A stretch of DNA of 64,000 nt from Phytophthora hibernalis (Eukaryota > Oomycota > Peronosporomycetes > Peronosporales > Peronosporaceae), in NCBI GenBank assembly GCA_012656075.1, contig JAAKBF010000270.1:1-64000 (forward strand), in the 5' to 3' direction. Below are positions 46,265 to 57,655 of the stretch, one piece after another. The position numbers and the translations under genes are program-made. The notes below the pieces were generated by a model that saw only the letters and a program-made list of their open reading frames with translations, made no database searches and had not been told where the DNA came from. Positions within the stretch are counted from its first letter, which is position 1; every line of letters starts with the position of its first letter.

Positions 46265-47703
46265 TTAGGTAGAGTAGGTTAGCAGTAGGTTAGCGAAATA
46301 GGTAAGATAGGCTGTTAGTGTTGTAGAAGTAGATGAATTGCGCGAAGAATGAAGCTGACCAGGTGGTGGTGCTGCTACTAGTGGGCGCTTGCGATGGGAT
46401 TTGACTTTTGCTTGGTTGCTTGGAGCATTTCGCTGGTCGATCGGGATATGCGCGGAAATAAGTTGAAATTGTGGGGTATCGAGTTCGGGATCGGTGTCCG
46501 AGCTTTCAACTGTTATAGACGGGTGGCACCGATTTCTCGATGCTGCTTCAATGTTAACCACGCTTTCGCAAACATGAGTGGGGTAAACCGTACCTGGTGC
46601 TTCTGGTGAAATTTCGTGCTCATTTTCCCACTGAATGATTTCTGCCGCCGCAGCAAGCTCTTGAGACAGCGATGAAATTCCATGTGATCGAGTATTGCCC
46701 TCGTAGTACAGCGTTTGCCGTCCGGAAGTCTGCTGAATTGTGTTAGATGCCCCATCAAAACCTCTGGGCGCCTTCGTTGGAACTTGTTCCAGTGCCGCTT
46801 CAGCCATGTGTTCATGTTCCCACTGAACGATTTCTGCTGCCGCCTCCAAGTCGTCCCAGAAGTACTCTGGCCGCACGTGCTCAGCCTCCACTATCGAGTT
46901 TGTCGTTGGGTGCTCAGGAGTCACGATTCGACGTGTTTGATCACACGGTTGCATTATCGTTGACTCCATTCTCTGCGGTGGAGGCGGCTGCAAATGTCGA
47001 TGGCGAAGCACGGACACAGGGGTATTCGTTGACTGCAATCCACCCTGGAATGTCTTTGCAGCATTCGCAACGCGATCCATCGGAACAACACTTGATTGGA
47101 CACGAGTCACAGGAAATTGCTGCGTGTGTTTGCGCCTCTCAAGTGCGTCACGCCTCCTCTTCTCGATAAGGTCTTGCTGCTCTTTGGTAAGCGTCTCTGG
47201 CGAGCTGTGAGCCTCGGTAGTGTTGCAAGCTGGCACATCCACACGAATCCTCGACTCCATACTCCGATTCACTGTCGGCGTAGTTGCAGCTGCTTGTTGT
47301 GGCACAGACGGCAGATAGCCATTTTTCAGCAGGATCTCATTGGCAATCTCCTGTGGAGTCTTCACAACTCGGTTCTTCTCAGCGTCTAATGCATCACAAC
47401 AACAACCAATTTACAGTTAGCGGGAGCAGCTAAGACCACTCCACAGCTATTGAATCGTTACAGGTCTTGGCCTTGGCCAGGATCTTCTCTCCGTAGAGCC
47501 TTTTAATCTGCAGTAGAGCAACTTAAATTTTGAGTTTTACGTCGTCTGAAGGCTACAGATTGCACTTTCACCTCGCCCCAGCGACAGGCTTTGGCCAACT
47601 CCCGCACGTGCTTCTTCTTGGCGGCCACCGTCTTCGTCTTCTTGGCCCCCGACTGCACAGGGGCCGTGCGCTTCCGCCTCGGAGCGCTCTTCTTGGCGGC
47701 CAT
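46265..47703 (-). CDS. basic protein with RPA32-binding-like motif and duplicated helix
   Basis: Three exons (47703-47572, 47507-47462, 47385-46265) give 432 residues with no frame error. The N terminus is lysine-rich and nuclear-like (MAAKKSAPRRKRTAPVQSGA), followed by KHVRELAKACRWGE and IKRLYGEKILAKAKT. At about residues 105-130 LTKEQQDLIEKRRRDALERR strongly resembles the RPA32-binding helix of SMARCAL1, TIPIN, XPA and UNG2 (L-T-x-E-Q-x-x-x-I-E-x-x-x-x-x-A-L-x-R-R). Two copies of a helix follow: DDLEAAAEIVQWEHEH and QELAAAAEIIQWENEHEI. I infer a replication- or repair-linked nuclear protein. No enzyme or Swi3/TIPIN core could be confirmed, so it is left unnamed. The start is divergent from nothing close; the TSTD2-like gene ends 100 bp upstream on the same strand. 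Confidence 0.7.
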
Positions 47704-47802
47704 GACTAGGATTCCGCACTGACAAAGCAAAAGTGCAGGTTGAAATGGCTTTTGACAAAAGTTGCAGCTAATGTTAATAAGAGACATGGCTACATAATTT
47801 TC

Positions 47803-49186
47803 CTAGTTCTGGGGAGACGGCAGCACTTCATCGCTCCAGAATCCCCAGCAGTTGCCCATGCACGTGGCTAGACCGCAAGTACGGCAGTGGATGGGGCGAG
47901 GGTCCAGAGCCAAAATCGCTGCACCAGCCTCCGGATCAGCGCCGATCGCCTCCATCCGAGCTGCAATTTTGGCGAGTTGGTTGCGGATGGAGCGGCGCTT
48001 GTTCTTGCTGCTGTTCTTCTCCTCCAGCAACTCAGAGAGGATCTTCTCAAGTGTTATCTGGTGTTCCAGTAATTCTGAGCGAGGCAGGTATTGCAGGAAG
48101 GTGACATAGCAGTGCTTGAGGTACTGGTGGTCTGTGCAGTGCACCTCGCCGTGACGAGCATAGTAGCAGCTATCACACACCAGCACCAGGTCGCGACACA
48201 CGGTGCACACCTTGCGACCACTGAACTCGTCGTATGGCGCCTGGCACTCGATGCACTTGCCGACAACTTCATTGCAGTTCTGCGCCCCCATCAGCACACT
48301 AGAAAGCAGAAACACACCGGGAATCAGACTTCGTAACTCGTTTGTAGTCAAAATCCACTCATTGCATCCACATACCGCTTGTCGAAGACAAAGTTCTTGC
48401 CACGGAAGAAGCCTCCGTCATCGAACGCCTCAAGGTACTTGTGAATGCCGCCCTTGAGGTGGTGCACGTCGTTCACACCTTGGCTGCGCAAGAAATTGGA
48501 CGCTTTCTCGCACCGGATGCCGCCAGTGCAATACATGAGCACCTTCTTGTCCTTCATCTCGTCCACGCGGTTCTGCAGGAACGCATAGTACTCGGAGAAG
48601 TTCTTGACCTTGGGGTCCACTGCATTCTCGAAGTGACCTGGCATCCACATAACAAACAATTAAACTTCTAACCAAAGGTGTGCTACGAAAGCAACGGCCA
48701 CCGACCGACTAAAAACTCTTTATGGGCTCGCACATCCAGCACCACCGTGCCTTCCTTGTCCTTCTCTGCCTGCCGCATGGCCTCGTGGAATTGATGCGGC
48801 GTCAGGTATCCTCTCGCCTCGTCCGACGCCGTCATGTCTGGCCGAGCAACGATGCCGCCGGTGGACACGATCTCCTTGACGTGCTTCACGATAAGCCCCA
48901 CGAAAGGTGGTGCGTCGTGCGCGTGGCAGCTGTGCTTGAAGTCCTCAGAACGCATGGCGAATACCTCGTGGACGCACAGGAAGTCGATGTACTCGTCCAT
49001 CTTGGCACGCGACGGACTCGAGAGTGTGGCGTTGATACCCTCCTCGCTGATGAGGATGCGGCCCACGAGGCCAAGACGCTCGCACAGCTGCTCCTGCTCC
49101 TGCTTGAGCTCCAGTGGCGCTGTCACCTCCACGTACTTGTAGAAAAGGATCACGGCGTGGCCTGACGCATCGCTAGTAGTCACCAT
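47803..49186 (-). CDS. TSTD2: rhodanese-domain protein of the TSTD2/TrhO family
   Basis: Exons 49186-48706 and 48637-47803, about 438 residues. TrhO (bacteria) hydroxylates wobble uridine of tRNA; eukaryotic TSTD2 has the same core. Visible are an N-terminal acylphosphatase-like domain (ILFYKYVEVTAP; GRILISEEGINATLS), the rhodanese domain (VVLDVRAHKEF, HFENAVDP), the active loop with nucleophile cysteine YCTGGIRCEKASNFL, and VHHLKGGIHKYLE. A C-terminal cysteine-rich part follows: CIEC...CTVC...CDSC and a final CRTCGLATC. Near 48350 the frame closes at TTTTGA; one missing T lets reading continue to VLMGAQNCNEV. Alternatively a short intron ends at 48299, but no pair of sites gave correct phase. 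The C-terminal zinc region is usual in eukaryotic members. Confidence 0.85.
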
Positions 49187-49388
49187 TGCTCGCTCGGTTG
49201 GACGAATGGCTCACCGGTAATACATAAAAAAGTGTATATTCCCGGATAATAACGACCATAACCGGATAAGCAAGCCACCAGCTTGGTGGCACTGCGATAA
49301 AATCTCGCAGGACGTCCTAGAATTAATAAAACGTATGTTTACCAGACTGTCAGAACGCATACGTTCACGCGCGAAGAGCTATTAATAA

Positions 49389-51611
49389 ATGGCGACCGAC
49401 GGAGATGGCGCCGCGGCGGAGCCGAGCGAGGAGCCGGCGGCGACCAGCATACCAAGTCCCGGCAAGCGCAATATGAACAAGACCAGGAGGCTGCTTCCCA
49501 TGGAACTGCGGGTGCGTGTGGATTGAGCGTGTTATGCAGTTAAAGGCATTGCTGGAAGATCGACCGATTGATGGACGAGGTTTTGCTTTAGAAACGCCGT
49601 CGGGCTGCCAAGCTGCAGGTGTCGGCGCAGAAGAAGACGCGAGCGTCGCTGGAACCTCCCCAGGCACATGCAAAACCGGACAGGTACAGCTGCAAACTCT
49701 GCGTTGAGGTTTGTAGATGACCCACTGATTGACTAACTTGCTCGTACAGCAAAGCTGCAGCTGGAGAGAGGGATGAAGCTAAAACCCAACAGAGTTTACA
49801 ATTTAACGTGGCTGTTCAGAAGGGAAAAGAGGCAAGTGCTGTCAGGTTACCGGCGTTGTCAACGAACAAGACTTCGACGTTGACACGAAACAAGCAAAAG
49901 TCGCCTCTTGCTGCTACTGTCACTGCAGCAAGGCTGAGCTCGCTATATTCCGCGTCCCTGAGCCGGAAGAGGATTTTTCGCCCGGGAGCAAATGTTCCGA
50001 CAACCTTTCACGTTAGTAACTTTGGTTTTGTGTCTATCTACCTGTATGGATCGTAACATTATGCTCGCCTTCATTAGGTTGGAGATCTGCCGCTGGATGT
50101 TGTTCCCAAGAACAAATTGTCCATTCTTACGGCATACCCGTATCCTTTTCAACGTAGCAAGTAAGTGGCCACCAGTGTGCTGTGTTTGGACTCGCTGCTG
50201 ACAGAAACAATGTTTGCTGTAGCTCACAGATCAAGAAGCAAGCATTGCAGAGTTTCATCACAGCCAACGGAAACCGTCCCGGGAATCTGGGTATCAAACA
50301 ACAGCGGTGCGGTGGCAGCAGGCCTTGCATTACTTTGTCCATCCAGCAGACTCAGTGCCGACATCGCTCTTACTCAACCGCGCTACTGCTGCAACCACAA
50401 GTGAGCCTCTGTTGGGAGGCCCCAAAGGTGAACGGAAACGGGAAGAGAAAGCATTTTTCACAGCGCGTTGGAACACATGGCAAGAAGCATTTCGTGATGC
50501 GTACATGAACTTCCGTCGGCAAGCGACCTCCAGCACAGACATCAAGGCCGCGGATAACTCGTTTTACATTCGTTCAAGCGAGTTTGTGGTTTGCTTCCTC
50601 CATGGTTCTGACAGTCAAGACCCAAAGGAAGATGCAGAAAAAGGCTCCACCTCAATTATCGACCTATGCCGCAAGCACGACGACGAAGCAGAACCTTCGG
50701 ACAGTCGGGAAGGAACTAAGCGCACGAAGAAACGTCAGCTCTGCGCCGTGATGTCCCAGTCAAATTCAAGAATCCGCAAGGTACTGCACCATCTCAACGT
50801 GGAATATACCATGCCGTACATTAACACCAACCAGACAAGGCGCGAAGTTGGCGAGTTTTACCTGCTGGAGGAGGAGCTTGAGGCAACCCGGTCGGGAAAC
50901 AAGGATAAACGCAGTGGTGGCCTTATCGCACCCGTGACTCGCACACTATCCACGCCAGAAAATATGCATGGCACCGATTCACTACTGCTCTTCCATGGCC
51001 ATGATGCTGTACATGGGCTGTATGAGTTCCTCATCAACCGAGCGCGTAAGTGAAGGTCTCAATAGTATTGCTATCGATCTAACCTTATACCTTTCACTGT
51101 CGCTACAGCCATGTCGAACCAGGATGTACCGGAGATGTATGCGTTGCACCCGTTCGCGAACGCTTCGATCCAAAGTTTGCAAGTTACTTCATTTGGCCGA
51201 GTCGGTGGATCCGCGACTGACCCGCTTTCAGAAGATCAAACTTCAAGAGCGGCGACACTCTTTCGGACGGAGATTTTGGGCTTCTGCTTTCCTTCGAGCG
51301 CCGCGAAGCTACTGGGCGTGTTGAAAGAAGAATGGGAAGCAACAAAATCTTCTCCAAGTTCTGCTACCGGTACTGAAGTCTCCCAGGATGGAAAGCGAGA
51401 CGCCCAAATCGCTCTGCGGACGTACATGGAAGCAGTGGCAGGTGCCGAGCGGTTGAATGCTGTCAAGTTGGACGAGCAGACTTCCAGCACCCACAAGCGT
51501 CAACAGGAGCTCGAGTTTTCAAAGAGGCGCATGGAGGCTGTGGTGGTGACGAAGATGGAGAGCGGCTACGACGTGGAGACTACAACGCGAACGATTGTGG
51601 CTCGGCGCTGA
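49389..51611 (+). CDS. DONSON: DONSON homolog, replisome assembly factor
   Basis: Six exons (49389-49511, 49592-49683, 49750-50011, 50078-50160, 50223-51045, 51109-51611), about 628 residues with one missing base near 50300. DONSON acts with GINS, TOPBP1 and MCM2-7 in CMG helicase assembly and fork stability. Hallmarks: a conserved entry helix (QQALHYFVHPAD), RWNTWQEAFRDAYMNFRR followed by FYIRSSEFVVCFL (the family's W..aF..LY..Lr...FYV.s..F.VLF), then SQSNSRIRKVLHHLNVEYTM, LLLFHGHDAVHGLYEFLIN and VTSFGRV. The N-terminal 150 residues are disordered and basic. Assignment rests on pattern memory, not alignment. It is divergent from the TSTD2-like gene with about 200 bp between starts. Confidence 0.82.
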
Positions 51612-53051
51612 GCGCAATCTTTTGCCGTTCGTTTGGCTAACGGCTGGAACAGAGGAAGACCCCGATGTGCGAGTGGTGGGCCCCACCGAAATCAAGCGGG
51701 CAGGTGTAACCTGGCAATGATGTGGCCAAGATCGCCAGCGGAGAAACAATTGAACGCTTGGCATCGCCGTTTGGTTGTGCGTTCACAAGGAAGAGCCCAG
51801 TAGACACCCGAGTCACACGCAGCAGGCAGCAGCTCAGCCACAAACTCCGTTCAAAAGCGTCACGCGTAACGAGTAAATTTTTGAGCACCAGCTCTGTCAA
51901 GAATCGTGAATAAGACCACGGGCTCTTCTCATCAACGTGTGAGCTAACGCTAGTGCCATCAATACGGTGGCACCAACCAATTCTGTACAGTACGCCTGCA
52001 ATTACAGTCGCCTTCGCTGACCTGCCGTGGCACGGCCCGTGCTAGGACAACGGCCTTGTCGACGGCGGGCGAATTTCTCCCGGCGAAGTCCTTTGGTCAC
52101 GCTTGTCCACGATTTCCCGAGGCGAAGGGCAGGCTCAAGAAGCGCGTGTGGTGCACATTCGGTGCAACCATCCGCCAAGCTCTTCTTTGTCTTTTTGTTG
52201 GTCCGCTCTGGCTCGGCCGGCCACGACCGCTGCCCATCGAGCGCGCGGTGCGGATGGCTGCTTGGCGAGTGCCAGGACAGCCCACGTCACTTCTGAAAGC
52301 CGTGCAGCTCGCCTTTGCTTAGCAACCCGCTCTTCAACTTTAAATCTTTGCCGTCGGAAACGATGGATGTGCACCGCGAAGCCAGCTCACGAAGTTTACC
52401 AGCAAAGCTTTGACCTCGCCCGAGCCGATCGATGGTTGATCCCGGACTGGATGCCTTCCTTCGAAAGGCGAAGGCCGAGTTGGATTCCGACCGGCTGTGT
52501 GTGTTTCCTATGCTGGGAATTCCAGCTGAACCCGTTGAGAACTACTGCAAATGGAGACGAGAATTAATCCACGTGGCAAACTTGCTTTTGTATGGGCACG
52601 TCGATCCACTTCAAGCTGCTGGCCAAATCGCTCAAGTGAGTGCGCGGGAAGCACGTGCGTCTCCAGTGACGAGCTTCGAGAGAGAACGAGAGCTCAAGAC
52701 TGGTGACCAAGGCTTCCTGTACATGTAGCTAGCAACCAACGCCGCCTATTGCTGTTGTTCTGTTATTATAATATCTGCAGCTGCAGCACTGCTGGTGGGT
52801 GGTAACTTTCACCACAAAAGGCAACACACGACTCACACACAACTCCAGTGACCGATTCTGGCCCGACTATGTTTCAGTCGCGATGGGCATTTCGTCGATC
52901 GGCCTCGCCGTCTCTATGGCTGGCTCCTCTCAGTCGGCGATTCCCCGCAAGAGGCACAGTCACAAGCAGGTAGAGGACATATCCGAGGCTTATCACACAC
53001 AGCTCCCTCCTTCGCCCCCGACCGCCATTGTCGCTTCCCCGCCCTCGGTCC
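51612..53051. other. intergenic, 1.4 kb
   Basis: No firm gene. It contains one short open frame (listed separately) and, near 52883-53107, a frame that may be 5' untranslated sequence of the next gene. Confidence 0.4.
52432..52728 (+). CDS. small hypothetical open reading frame
   Basis: A 98-codon frame starting MVDPGLDAFLRKAKAELDSD with CVFPMLGIPAEPVENYCKWR and a regular amphipathic middle. It is protein-like in composition, but no family is recognised and no splice or promoter signal supports it. Could be a remnant. Confidence 0.25.
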   Translation: MVDPGLDAFLRKAKAELDSDRLCVFPMLGIPAEPVENYCKWRRELIHVANLLLYGHVDPLQAAGQIAQVSAREARASPVTSFERERELKTGDQGFLYM

Positions 53052-54150
53052 ATGGGCCTAATCGCCTGGTTCAGCCTCTTCAAGTTCAGCTGGCTGCGCA
53101 GATGTAAGACGTGCGGCGTGCGCGGCTCCAAGTGCCTGTGTCGGCGGCCGTCGCTCGCGCTGGAGCACATTTTTCCTGGAGGAGCGCAAGAACAAGTTCG
53201 GCGCGCGCAACTTCAGCCACATCAGCGACACGCGCATGACGACCAACAGCACCATGATGACCAACAGCACCACGTTCGCCAGCAGCAACACCAACCTCAG
53301 CGGCTCCACGGTGCTGCTGCGCGGCGCCCAGGACAGCGACGTCAACCCGGCCGACTACTACTACGGCTCGGCGGCGCCCGTACCGCCCTCCACCTGCTCA
53401 GACGACAACGCCGAGCTCCTGACGCCCCGCATGGACAAGAAGCAGGAGCGCCGCAGTCTGCACAAGAAGCGCCGCAGTGTCAGTCGACGCGGCGACAACA
53501 GCTCGACGCTGCAGAACGAGGCGGTCGCCACGGCCACGACTCTGGTCCGCAAACAGTCGGGCCGCATGCTGTCCAAGGCCCGCCACAAGGGAGACAAGAA
53601 CCTGAAGCCGCCCATTAAGGAGATTGTCACGGGCGACTACATCCTCTACACGGAGGAGAACATGCCCGTGTCGCTGCCCATGCGCCAACAGCAGAAGCAG
53701 GTGGTGCCTCGCAATCGCAGACGCTCGCACGAGCAGAACAAGAGCATGAAGGTGGCAGCGCGTCCGCAGTACAAGGAGGAGCCTGGTGTGTCCTTCCAGT
53801 TCTACGGACGCAATGGCAGCGGTGCACCGGCCGTCCCTGTGCCGCCGATGGTGACGTCCAACAGGAGCATTAGTATGAGCAGCAGCTGCAGCACCAACGA
53901 CTCGTTCCTCATGGGCTCGGCCTCCATGTCGTCCACGCGGGCGTCGCAGTTCTCGGACCGCGTGAGCCTCGAGACGAACTTTGGGTCGTTCAACCCGCAG
54001 GCCACTCTGACCAACACGGGTCGGTTCATTGACAGCGGCTACACCCCAAGCATCAAAGAGGACGAAGAGGCGCAGGCCCTTGAGCAGCTCAACGGCTGGC
54101 TCCACGCGTCATCTGTATCCACGCAGGACTCGTTCATGTTTTCACGGTGA
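53052..54150 (+). CDS. serine-rich basic protein with possible N-myristoylation
   Basis: About 366 residues. I do not recognise it. ATG 53052 opens MGLIAWFSLFKFSWLRRCKT, with glycine at position 2 and a hydrophobic/basic start that could be myristoylated, then a C-x2-C...C-x-C cluster (CKTCGVRGSKCLC). The rest is asparagine/serine/threonine-rich with basic clusters (KKQERRSLHKKRRSVSRRG). One conserved-looking patch follows (PPIKEIVTGDYILYTEENMP). The frame jumps near 53170 at a T5 run; two missing T would join LALEHIF to FLEERKNKFGARNFS. Third-position GC is very high in both parts, which supports the join. An alternative start at 52883 in another frame seems less coding-like. Confidence 0.55.
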
Positions 54151-56014
54151 TTTGTGAGGGACGATCGGGAGGAGACGAAGGAGCCTGCGCATTTTGGGTG
54201 GAACAAGATGGAGCCGATCGGACAGCGCACTCTCCTCCTCAGCAACTAGACACAGATGATTGATTGTACGGAAGAATACCCGCCCGGGTGTGCCGGGATT
54301 TATTAACTTAAAGTAAATGTGCGTGATGTGAAGCCACCTGAAGCATTGTTGCTTGGGGTTCTTGGAGCGTGCTGGCGCGTATCCTTCTTCCACGCCGACA
54401 CGCGAGGTAAACGGAACCTTATTACTACTGATGTACAGTATTACAGTCAGGGGCTAATGGTATTACTATGTAGTAATAACCTCAAAATGGGGGATGCGAA
54501 TATATTCAAAATGATATCCAGTCTGACGGATGATATCATTCTGAAATCGAATATTGATATCTACTACTTGGTGAATATATTCGATTGTCGCTGTTTCGTA
54601 GCCAGATACTACTTGTTTGTATTAGATCGTAGGATTTTCCGCTCCTATTTTTACTGTCATTCAAAATGATGTGAAGATGTATTACTTCGAATTTGTATGC
54701 AGCATTTTTGTGCTCGGATGGTGTCTATATCGTCACCTGAATATCCAACGATCAGTCAATGCACGCCATTCGCCAAAACGGAATCCAGATCGTCAAAGTC
54801 TGCCTTGCACTCGACGCTCACCATACCCCCGACGAGGATACACTCTGGTCGGAAACAGGCCATCCCAGCCGCAGCCCATGTTCGCATGCCTTCTGCTCAT
54901 GGCTAACATCTCGTCGCTTTGATCAGGACCCGGCGGCATTGCAGCGCTCGAACCCGTACGAGCACGCGCGGCTCGTGGAGGATTGGAGCCGCCTCCAGCC
55001 AGACTTGCTGAGCTTCCCCACGCACATGGTGTAGGCGGCATGTCACCGAGATGTAACTGTACCACCATCGACGCCCACCATGAGCTCGGTACCCGTCACG
55101 CACACGACGGCCTCTGCCAGCACGACGCCCACCATGCACTTGACACCCACCATGGATCCGGCACCCACCAGTAGCTCGGTATCTACCACGTACCCGGCGG
55201 TCACTATCAACATGACGCTCTCCGCATGCTCGAAGTTCACAGAGCGCTCGTCGAACACCCAGGCGACCACGAGCAAGGCAAAGAGGAGCAAGAAGGTGCC
55301 CGCTCGCGATAGGAAGAAGGCGGTGGCTGGAGAAGAGGACGGAGGTTGGGACCAGCACAAGCGATCCTTTTATAGCTAAAATACAGTCCGTGGACGCGGC
55401 CTTCACAGCTGAGGCGACTGGTTGTTTGGAGGTGCCAGAAAACATGGACACCACACCTTGATGGCGAAAAGGGGTTGCAGCATGCAACATTACAAAGGAT
55501 CAACTGGAGACTACAACTGAGCGGCTACTGGAGCGTATTGGGCTGGCGCAAGTGACATCATTGGTGTCTACTGAGACCAAACGTTCCACCGATTGCAGCA
55601 TTGATCACTTTTATGATGGCAAATTTCACCTATTGCCGAAGGCTTTTGTTTCCTCGCACGGACCCCTTCGGGTATAGAAACTGTGGTGGTTCGGCGACAG
55701 TCATCACGGCCATCCCCGCTTATGAATATCCGTGCTCATGACCCCCAACCAAAACATGCAAGAAACTTTCTCGACTGGGGCGTGATGGTGCGGCATATCA
55801 CTGCTGTTGCAGTATCCACTGGGTTGTCAATTCCAAGGAAGATGTCGGAGCAACATCAATACAACCAACAGCGAACCGCAACTATTCGTCTGCATTTTTA
55901 ACCAATAATCAGGCGTCTTGGACTACAATCCTACGTTTACCAGATGTGAATATTTCATATTTTCAAATGATTACGCAATAATCCGTTTCAACCAATCAAA
56001 ACACACATAAAAAG

Positions 56015-56045
56015 AAAAAATAGCGATCAGTGATCGCTATTTTTT
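56015..56045. repeat. perfect 15-bp hairpin
   Basis: AAAAAATAGCGATCA at 56015-56029 and its exact reverse complement at 56031-56045 are separated by one base. A-tract stem and T-tract end recall transcription-terminator shape, but in a eukaryote a MITE core or foldback is likelier. Confidence 0.75.
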
Positions 56046-56487
56046 AATATCCGACACAAATATTTACTACATGTAGGCCCACCAACATAATACGCAATAA
56101 ATGCACCATCGACTACTCCAGCTGGTCCCCAAGCAAAACAACGTGCTACACATGAGGCGACGACAATGCACACCATTTGCCGGATAGCTCGAATATGCAT
56201 GAGCAAGCTGCAGCTCGCCTTCACACGTGCTACATTTCAGAATATCACTTTATATCATTTTTATATCTGATATTTTGAAGAATCCTCGATGATATTTAAA
56301 TATTATGGTACTCTTTTGCATTTTGAAAGAATTTAGATATTTTTGCCCAAAATAGTACTACCAATACCCGAAAATATTATGCATATTTGAATTACCATTA
56401 CATGTAGCCCCTGTAGTCTACAGTATAAGGTTTAGTGTTCTCTTTGAGGAGGCAAGATTGCGCCTCCATTGCCGGTCTCATCAAACC

Positions 56488-56787
56488 ATGACCATAAAAA
56501 CCTTTGCTGGCGCCTTTACCGTTTATAGAAACGCGCAAGGGTCACTTGAAGGGGCGCCCAACGCCAAACAATTTGTACAGTGTATGTCGGTGTTTTCTGT
56601 ACCTGGTACGAGCAATGCCGTCGCTTTTCATGATCGGCTATGGATCATGAATCACGGTATGGATAACCCATGCAAGTTTTCGTTCGAGTCAACGTTCGAT
56701 AGCAAGCTTTTCAAGCACCTTGTCACGATGATGACGAGCTTATATCCAGGAAACTGGTACGCAAGTCGCGGTCACGACGGCAAATGA
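56488..56787 (+). CDS. small hypothetical open reading frame
   Basis: A 99-codon frame starting MTIKTFAGAFTVYRNAQGSL, containing VFSVPGTSNAVAFHDRLWIM. It has protein-like composition and sits in transposon-rich DNA. No family recognised. Possibly part of a mobile element. Confidence 0.25.
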   Translation: MTIKTFAGAFTVYRNAQGSLEGAPNAKQFVQCMSVFSVPGTSNAVAFHDRLWIMNHGMDNPCKFSFESTFDSKLFKHLVTMMTSLYPGNWYASRGHDGK

Positions 56788-57655
56788 AGTGCGGATCGGT
56801 CAGTATTCATCAGTGATGAATCATCACTGTCACAACGGCGCTGAACTCGGCAACGTTCGAGTGCATTTTCAGCTATAGGATAGGTGTTTGATCATCAAAC
56901 TTTAGAGGAGATCCGGATGAAGCGGCACCGTGAATAACATGCGGCCGGGATGCCTTCGAGCGGATACAGTCGAAAGTTTCGACTGCGACTCGAAATACTC
57001 GACGGTGCTTTGCCAGCAACCGGCAGCAACGTACACCGGATACTGAGATAGTGAAGCACCATGGCAAAGATATCAATACACCCATTCCGACGATGCCGCA
57101 ATCACCATCTACAGGTAGACCTATATACCGGTACTCAGGGGTTCGGAGCATCGGCGGATACTGATCCTGTATTCAGATACTCTTTCAATGATTACCTGTA
57201 TCAAGATCAGGATCATCTTGGATCACACGATGGATCAGGATCATTGATCCACTCGATGGGCTGCATTGATACATTGTAGTCTTGGATGAGATACTGTCGA
57301 TGAGTACTGTAATTAGTTTCAGCCGCAACGCCGAGTTGGCCAAAGTTAGCACAGCGCAACCACTCATCTATTCGCCGAAAAAATCGTTCATGTATTTTTA
57401 TAAGTCGTTATGAATATCTTCATGAAATGCCTAGGCTGTGCCAAAATGCCTGAAACGTACAATATATTTAGTTTAAGGAACTGGATAAAGACACCAAACC
57501 AAAACAGCTGGTCAGCTGTATTTTACTTATTGAAGAATATAAAACGCATCTATACTTTTCAAAATTATGGTTGTCACCCCTTCGACTGGGGTACATCCAT
57601 CCACGTGTTTAGTGGAGGCCAGTCATTAACATTCCAGGCCCCAGACGACTCCAAG

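Larger units (their letters stand above)
54151..57655. other. AT-rich, gene-poor region
   Basis: No firm gene. It holds an imperfect hairpin at 54459-54481 (GGTATTACTA/TAGTAATAACC), a perfect hairpin at 56015-56045, a low-confidence small frame at 56488-56787, and GATCAGGAT-type simple repeats near 57200-57250. A patch near 54960-55040 and 55080-55380 has longer open frames but none convincing. Confidence 0.45.

Noticed and set aside
55080..55379. A threonine/serine-rich 99-codon frame
   Set aside because: Low complexity from TACC/CACC repeats, with equally open frames on the other strand.
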